From: CAYNEO01 sp964396245
GTDB taxonomy: Bacteria > Zixibacteria > MSB-5A5 > GN15 > FEB-12
Length of the DNA stretch: 64,000 nt
Assembly: GCA_964396245.1 (NCBI GenBank)
Contig: CAYNEO010000006.1
Location: forward strand, 57,689-121,688
Direction: 5' to 3'
The position numbers and the translations under genes are program-made. The notes under the pieces are model-generated. The model searched no databases, was not told where the DNA came from, and saw only the letters and a list, made by a program, of their open reading frames with translations. The stretch's first letter is position 1. Every line of letters begins with the position of its first letter. Below are positions 59,993-64,000 of this stretch, piece by piece.

Positions 59993-60463
59993 CTACGGTT
60001 GAACAGGCACGCTGGAATTCCAGATATCCCGGTACATTTTCCACGTATCACCGGATTTCTGCCAGACCACGACAAACTTGCCGTTGTCCAGTTCCTGGTT
60101 GTCGCCGGCGAAAATCCTGTATTTGCCGACCTGATACGCATACTCGCCGAAGGCGTGTGCCTCGAGCGTTTCGAGGTCAAGCCGGTTGACGCCCATCTCG
60201 ATCATCACCGCCCAGTATTCACCGATATTATCCTGGCCCCTGATAATCTTCTCATTCGGAGGGAGGATATTGGCATCGATCGTGTAAAGGGCGGCGATGG
60301 CATGCGGGTCACCGTCGGTGATTGCCTGCATGAAGTCATTGTCCGAGAGGGCAATGGCCTGCAAAGCCTCGGGGTTGTCGACAGGTCGATCCTGGCACGC
60401 AACGCCGACGAGTACAGAAATGACAAGTAACGCGAACAAAATGGCGGTAACGGAAGAGCGCAT
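59993..60463 (-). CDS. Exported SnoaL/DUF4440-like (NTF2-fold) protein
   Basis: Protein of 156 residues with signal peptide (ILFALLVISVLVGVA) and a following Cys that could be lipidated, though the lipobox is not ideal. The mature part matches the NTF2-like DUF4440 pattern: NDFMQAITDGDPHAIAALYT, ILPPNEKIIRGQDNIGEYWA, GKYRIFAGDNQELDNGKFVV, and WKMYRDIWN. Such proteins bind small ligands or act as ketosteroid-isomerase-like enzymes. Function unknown. Confidence 0.83.
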   Translation of the reverse strand: MRSSVTAILFALLVISVLVGVACQDRPVDNPEALQAIALSDNDFMQAITDGDPHAIAALYTIDANILPPNEKIIRGQDNIGEYWAVMIEMGVNRLDLETLEAHAFGEYAYQVGKYRIFAGDNQELDNGKFVVVWQKSGDTWKMYRDIWNSSVPVQP

Positions 60464-60580
60464 GTGGTTCCCTTTCGTCTAGAATAAAGGCAGTAATTGT
60501 CTGTCGAAGTTGTGCCTGTGCGAGTGGTGCCATAAGAAAGGGAAGTTTGTGCGCCGGTGCAAGCGGGAAGTGGCAAACGT

Positions 60581-61210
60581 CTATAGGCGCCAGCCGGGAT
60601 CTATTGGCCCCGGTTCCCAGTTGGCTAAAGCGACATAGACAAGGACCACAAAGGCCACCGACGCGGCAACGCTAATCAGAATCAATGTGCGTCTGGACAT
60701 CGGCGAGGACGTCAAGATAACGGTGTTCACGCTGTCAATGCGCAGCTTCAACCTGTCTCCGGTTGTCAGTACGCCGTAAAGTGAATAGTCTGCGCAATTC
60801 AGCCGTCCGGACTCACCTGAAAATCGAATGGGATGTCCGTCTCTTTTCACGGCGGCAGAAATGTGATAGCCGGCGAGCTTGTTCCATTTCTTTTGGGAGG
60901 ACTTATATTCGTCGACCGGCACTGCCACGACCGAGTCACCGTTTATACCTAATGCCATCAGCACATTCTGGATATTTTCCAATCGATACGAGACGCTGTC
61001 CGAACCGTTTACCTCGCCTTCGATCATTTGTCGTTGCGCAACATAACGGCCACCTGTAGACGAGAAGATGACTTGCCGGTCGTCCGCAAGGACCACGCCA
61101 TAAACTGGTTGGCACGCCACCGGCTCGACGGACTCCAACGGAATCATCGTTGTTTTCGTGCATGCGCTGAAATACGCCAACATCGTTATGATAATTATGA
61201 ATCGTTTCAT
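60581..61210 (-). CDS. Lipoprotein with C-terminal membrane helix
   Basis: Protein of 209 residues from ATG 61210 (AAAGGAGG 5 bases upstream). Lipobox LAYFSAC gives Cys17. The central part is beta-rich (VYGVVLADDRQVIFSSTGGR, YSLYGVLTTGDRLKLRIDSV) and it ends with a hydrophobic helix (LILISVAASVAFVVLVYVAL). Two membrane tethers at opposite ends are unusual. I do not recognise the family. Confidence 0.7.
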   Translation of the reverse strand: MKRFIIIITMLAYFSACTKTTMIPLESVEPVACQPVYGVVLADDRQVIFSSTGGRYVAQRQMIEGEVNGSDSVSYRLENIQNVLMALGINGDSVVAVPVDEYKSSQKKWNKLAGYHISAAVKRDGHPIRFSGESGRLNCADYSLYGVLTTGDRLKLRIDSVNTVILTSSPMSRRTLILISVAASVAFVVLVYVALANWEPGPIDPGWRL

Positions 61211-61605
61211 ATATCCTCCTTTGCTTGCCTTAACCGAAATCAAATGCGGTGCCGGATCGCTCACCTCTTTTGCTTACCGTAACCCGTTGCAATTGAATTC
61301 ACTACCAGAGTTGTCTTCCTCGATGCCTTGGGTGGATATGGTTAGCTCATTCCTCCCGTGGTTAGCTGGTAGCCAACCAATGGAGACGAATGTTGTCTGA
61401 AATGTGGAGTATTTACTTCATTTTGGACTTGCGGGTCTGTCGCACGGTTGTTTCATTAGTTCAAAATCAGTCCGGAGCTGGTCCGCATCCCTGCGCCGCA
61501 ACCGGTGCACATCTCGAGCGGCAGCCGTTCGACTACCCGCATGGCATATCCCCTATGCCGGTTTCGGAAAATCAATAGAACTTACCAACCAAACAGGAGA
61601 CGGTC
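61211..61605. other. Gap between divergent genes
   Basis: No convincing protein. It separates the - strand lipoprotein from the TPR gene at 61606 and should carry both promoters; no motif is clear enough to call. Confidence 0.5.
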
Positions 61606-63075
61606 ATGAAACCTCCGTTGTGGCTGACAGTGGTGGGGAGGAGCGTCATTCTGGCCATCGTGATCGCCGGAGTGTGTGTCGCCGGCACGGGCGCCGGTAA
61701 GATTCCGATCACGACATCATCGGAGACAGCCGAAAAGTACTTCATTCAAGGGCGGGAGTTATCGGAGAACCTTCGCGGTACCGAATCAACCGAGTATTTC
61801 AGGAAAGCGGTCGAAGCTGATCCGGACTTTGCCATGGCGCATCTGTATCTTGCGTTCACAGCACCTACGACCAATGAGTTTTTCGACGAGATCGACAAGG
61901 CCCGGGCGCTGATGAATCGGGTTTCCGAAGGGGAGCAACTCTTCATCAAAAGCAACGTGGCGGCTGCATACGGCAAGACCGCTGAATCACGCGAGATGCT
62001 CGAGAAACTGGTTCAGCTGTACCCGGAGGACGAGCGGGCGCTGTATACTCTGGGGACGGATCATTTCGTCCGCCAGGAATACAGCGATGCGATGAAGTAC
62101 TACGAGAGAGCCGTGAAGATCAATCCGGACTATGCCCCGACTTACAACGAGATGGGATACACGTATCGCCGCATGGGAGATATGGGAAAAGCAAAGATTG
62201 CATTCCAGAAGTATATCGAGCTCATTCCCGATGATCCCAATCCCTACGATTCCTATGCCGAACTGCTATTGAAAATGGGGCAATTCGATGAATCTATCAC
62301 GCAGTACCAGAAGGCTCTCGATTTGGATCCATACTTCACAACTTCGCATTTCGGCATCGCCACCAATCTGTGCATGAAGGGCGATTATGACGCGGCCCAC
62401 AAGCACGTGGATGAAGCGTACAAGAAGGGCCGTCATGACGCCGAAAAGCGAGCGGCGCTGACCGCCAAGGCGATTGTGTATATCGACCAGGGCAATCACG
62501 ACATGGCCATGGATGTTGTCCAGAAGCGCCACTATATTGCCAGGGAAAGTCAGGATCCCCTGGCCATGGCTGCCGACATGGAACTTCTTGGCGCGCTGCT
62601 TATCGAAACCGGAAAGTATGACTCGGCCGCCATCATGTATATGAAGGCTCGCGATATCGTGGCCAATGCCGAACTGGACCCGATGATCAAGAAACTGCAG
62701 GACATCGACTACCTGTTCGAAATGGGCTGGGTGTACACCGAGAAAGCAGAGCTCGATAAGGCGAAGGAGAATGCACAAAAGTATCTGGCCGAAGTAGAGG
62801 CTCTCCGCGACCGGAACCGTATCCGCACGGCTCACCAGTTGATGGGCCAGATTGCTCTCGCCGAGAAGAATTACGAGAAGGCCGTTTCGGAATTGAACCA
62901 GGCCAATCTGGAAAATCCTTATAACCACTACCGCCTGGCGATGGCCCATAAGGGGCTTGGCGATAAGCAGAAGGCCCAGGAATACTGCGACAAGGCGGCC
63001 AATTCCAATGCGGTGAACAACATGGCCTACGCGATGATTCGTCATAAAGCAAAGAAGATGATGACGTCGTTATAG
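61606..63075 (+). CDS. Exported TPR protein
   Basis: Protein of 489 residues with a signal peptide (VVGRSVILAIVIAGVCVAGT). Almost all of the rest is tetratricopeptide repeats, roughly ten: STEYFRKAVEADPDFAMAHL, ALYTLGTDHFVRQEYSDAMK, APTYNEMGYTYRRMGDMGKA, PYDSYAELLLKMGQFDESIT, VSELNQANLENPYNHYRLAM. TPR proteins scaffold other proteins, often in the envelope. AGGAGA lies about 8 bases upstream. A terminator follows. Confidence 0.88.
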   Translation: MKPPLWLTVVGRSVILAIVIAGVCVAGTGAGKIPITTSSETAEKYFIQGRELSENLRGTESTEYFRKAVEADPDFAMAHLYLAFTAPTTNEFFDEIDKARALMNRVSEGEQLFIKSNVAAAYGKTAESREMLEKLVQLYPEDERALYTLGTDHFVRQEYSDAMKYYERAVKINPDYAPTYNEMGYTYRRMGDMGKAKIAFQKYIELIPDDPNPYDSYAELLLKMGQFDESITQYQKALDLDPYFTTSHFGIATNLCMKGDYDAAHKHVDEAYKKGRHDAEKRAALTAKAIVYIDQGNHDMAMDVVQKRHYIARESQDPLAMAADMELLGALLIETGKYDSAAIMYMKARDIVANAELDPMIKKLQDIDYLFEMGWVYTEKAELDKAKENAQKYLAEVEALRDRNRIRTAHQLMGQIALAEKNYEKAVSELNQANLENPYNHYRLAMAHKGLGDKQKAQEYCDKAANSNAVNNMAYAMIRHKAKKMMTSL

Positions 63076-63097
63076 TGTTTGTCAATCTTCGGCAAGC

Positions 63098-63129
63098 AAG
63101 AAGCCGGACTTCCTAAGTCCGGCTTCTTC
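63098..63129 (+). terminator. Rho-independent-type terminator after the TPR gene
   Basis: A 14-bp perfect stem (AAGAAGCCGGACTT / AAGTCCGGCTTCTT) with a CCT loop, 22 bases after the stop. The downstream T-tract is short. Confidence 0.75.
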
Positions 63130-63268
63130 AGCTTGCATTCAGGGTCTCGCCGCACGGTGAACTTACCTCTCTCAGCATGCATTCGAATCACATGCTCCGG
63201 AAACTTCCCGCGCTGGTCCACGTAGAGCAATGTATCCTTATTCACATACAGGATGCGAGGGTACAAGC

Positions 63269-63928
63269 ATGAGAAAACTGGCAGGGACACTACTGGGCGT
63301 TATCGCCATTGTCGGGCTTATAGCTGTTTCCGCCGATGCACAGTCGCTGAATCGGCGGCACCAGATTGAGTTGCGGCTCGGCATGTGGAACCAGACTACC
63401 GACGCGCGGACAGAAATAGGACCCGGGGCAGTGTCGACCTCGGTAGAGAGCGACGGCTTCCTGGGCGGAATCGCTTATGGTCGATGGCTGGAGGAGGGTC
63501 TGGCGTTGACAATCAATGTCGGCGGCATGGCGGCCCAGTCGGAAACTCGAACCGGCCTGTTGGAAACCACTACCGAGACCGACGTAGTTGCACCGATCAT
63601 ACTTTCGATGAAGTACTATCTTCCGAAATCGACCTACGGAACCTCGGTCAGGCCGTTCTTGAAGGCGGGCGTCGGGACGTTTATCGGCGTACAGACAATC
63701 GAAGAGACAAGCTTGACGGTAGTCACGGAGTCGAGAACCGAAATGGCGATTGGCGGGCAGCTCGGGGCGGGGGTCGATTTTGTGGTCGGCCGGCATTTCG
63801 TAACGGGTCTGACCATAGCTTACAATGTGATGAATGATTTCGAGGAGCCTATCGGCGGCAGCCGCAACTACAGCGGCCCGGAGTTCGTACTCGGGTTCAG
63901 TTTTGTCTTTGGCCGCGGCATGAACTAG
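63269..63928 (+). CDS. Small outer-membrane beta-barrel protein
   Basis: Protein of 219 residues from ATG 63269 (GAGGG 8-9 bases upstream); signal peptide LLGVIAIVGLIAVSADAQS. Strands alternate with the OmpW/OmpA-barrel type pattern (HQIELRLGMWNQTTDARTEI, LALTINVGGMAAQSETRTGL, VRPFLKAGVGTFIGVQTIEE) and the end is FVLGFSFVFGRGMN, a barrel-closing strand. About eight strands expected. Function unknown. Confidence 0.82.
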   Translation: MRKLAGTLLGVIAIVGLIAVSADAQSLNRRHQIELRLGMWNQTTDARTEIGPGAVSTSVESDGFLGGIAYGRWLEEGLALTINVGGMAAQSETRTGLLETTTETDVVAPIILSMKYYLPKSTYGTSVRPFLKAGVGTFIGVQTIEETSLTVVTESRTEMAIGGQLGAGVDFVVGRHFVTGLTIAYNVMNDFEEPIGGSRNYSGPEFVLGFSFVFGRGMN

Positions 63929-63946
63929 CCGGATCAGCAGAAAATA

Positions 63947-64000
63947 TGGCGGAGGAGGTAGGATTCGAACCCACGGTACCTTGCGGTACAACGGTTTTCA
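63947..64000 (-). tRNA. tRNA-Ser(UGA), 3' part, cut by the window edge
   Basis: On the - strand the segment starts at the anticodon (TGA, then AAA) and shows the long variable arm GTACC-GCAA-GGTAC of a class II tRNA, a T arm with GGTTCGAATCC, acceptor strand CTCCTCC, discriminator G and an encoded CCA. The discriminator G and the N-G-A anticodon fit serine. The 5' half lies beyond the window. Confidence 0.88.

Noticed and set aside
1..64000. CRISPR arrays, insertion sequences, prophage genes
   Set aside because: No regular spaced repeats, transposases, integrases or phage packaging genes were seen; the contractile genes include TssE/F/G/K and ClpV, which fit T6SS rather than a prophage tail.

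Overview
The window is a compact, gene-dense bacterial chromosome segment of moderately high GC. Two secreted proteins end in a C-terminal sorting domain with the N-P-F-N-P core typical of type IX-exported proteins. Together with PEGA-domain kinases, CsgG/TPR lipoproteins, cohesin-like and tail-fibre-like envelope proteins, and a short primary-type sigma factor without region 1.1, this suggests a Gram-negative member of the FCB superphylum, possibly a Zixibacteria-like candidate lineage. That placement is inference; no rRNA is present.

Positions 303-4022 hold three envelope genes ending in a sorting-domain protein. Positions 4108-27545 hold the main system: a contractile type VI secretion system (T6SS) with all genes on the + strand. 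A good sigma70-type promoter (4108-4137) precedes a delivery and effector module: PAAR spike tip, an OmpA-like protein with a metzincin-type HExxHxxGxxD motif, an exported beta-propeller protein, a DcrB/Eag-type chaperone, a free-standing copy of the PAAR C-terminal module, and a second HExxH protein. The core follows: ClpV split into two genes, TssB, TssC, Hcp, VgrG, TssE, TssF, TssG, TssK. The place of TssL/TssM is taken by a C-terminally anchored protein and a Ras-like GTPase with a single membrane span, followed by a small exported protein and a strong terminator. I recognise no TssJ, TssA or classical TssM, so the membrane complex looks non-canonical.

Positions 27572-34562 (- strand) hold an LRR lipoprotein, a beta-barrel, two CsgG-like proteins and a PEGA-domain Ser/Thr kinase. 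Positions 34666-38557 hold a methyltransferase, a SixA-like phosphatase, the sigma factor and a DegP-type protease. Positions 38807-43044 (+) form a metabolic operon: class II aldolase, an aminotransferase-like protein without its PLP lysine, folB, folK, a deoxynucleoside kinase and panB. Positions 43092-48936 (-) hold a kinase-pseudokinase, a cohesin-like sorting-domain protein, and an HtrA protease paired with a degenerate HtrA. Positions 49162-53074 (-) form an ECF sigma operon with two DUF4097-like proteins and a bactofilin-like membrane protein.

The last 11 kb mixes small envelope and stress genes: lipoproteins, an HMA metal-binding protein, DedA, VIT1/CCC1, MsrA, a caspase-like lipoprotein, TPR and beta-barrel proteins. 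The window ends inside a tRNA-Ser(UGA) gene on the - strand.

The most interesting part is the T6SS: divergent membrane complex, split ClpV, two candidate metallopeptidase effectors, a chaperone without an obvious transmembrane effector, and strong hairpins on both sides of hcp.
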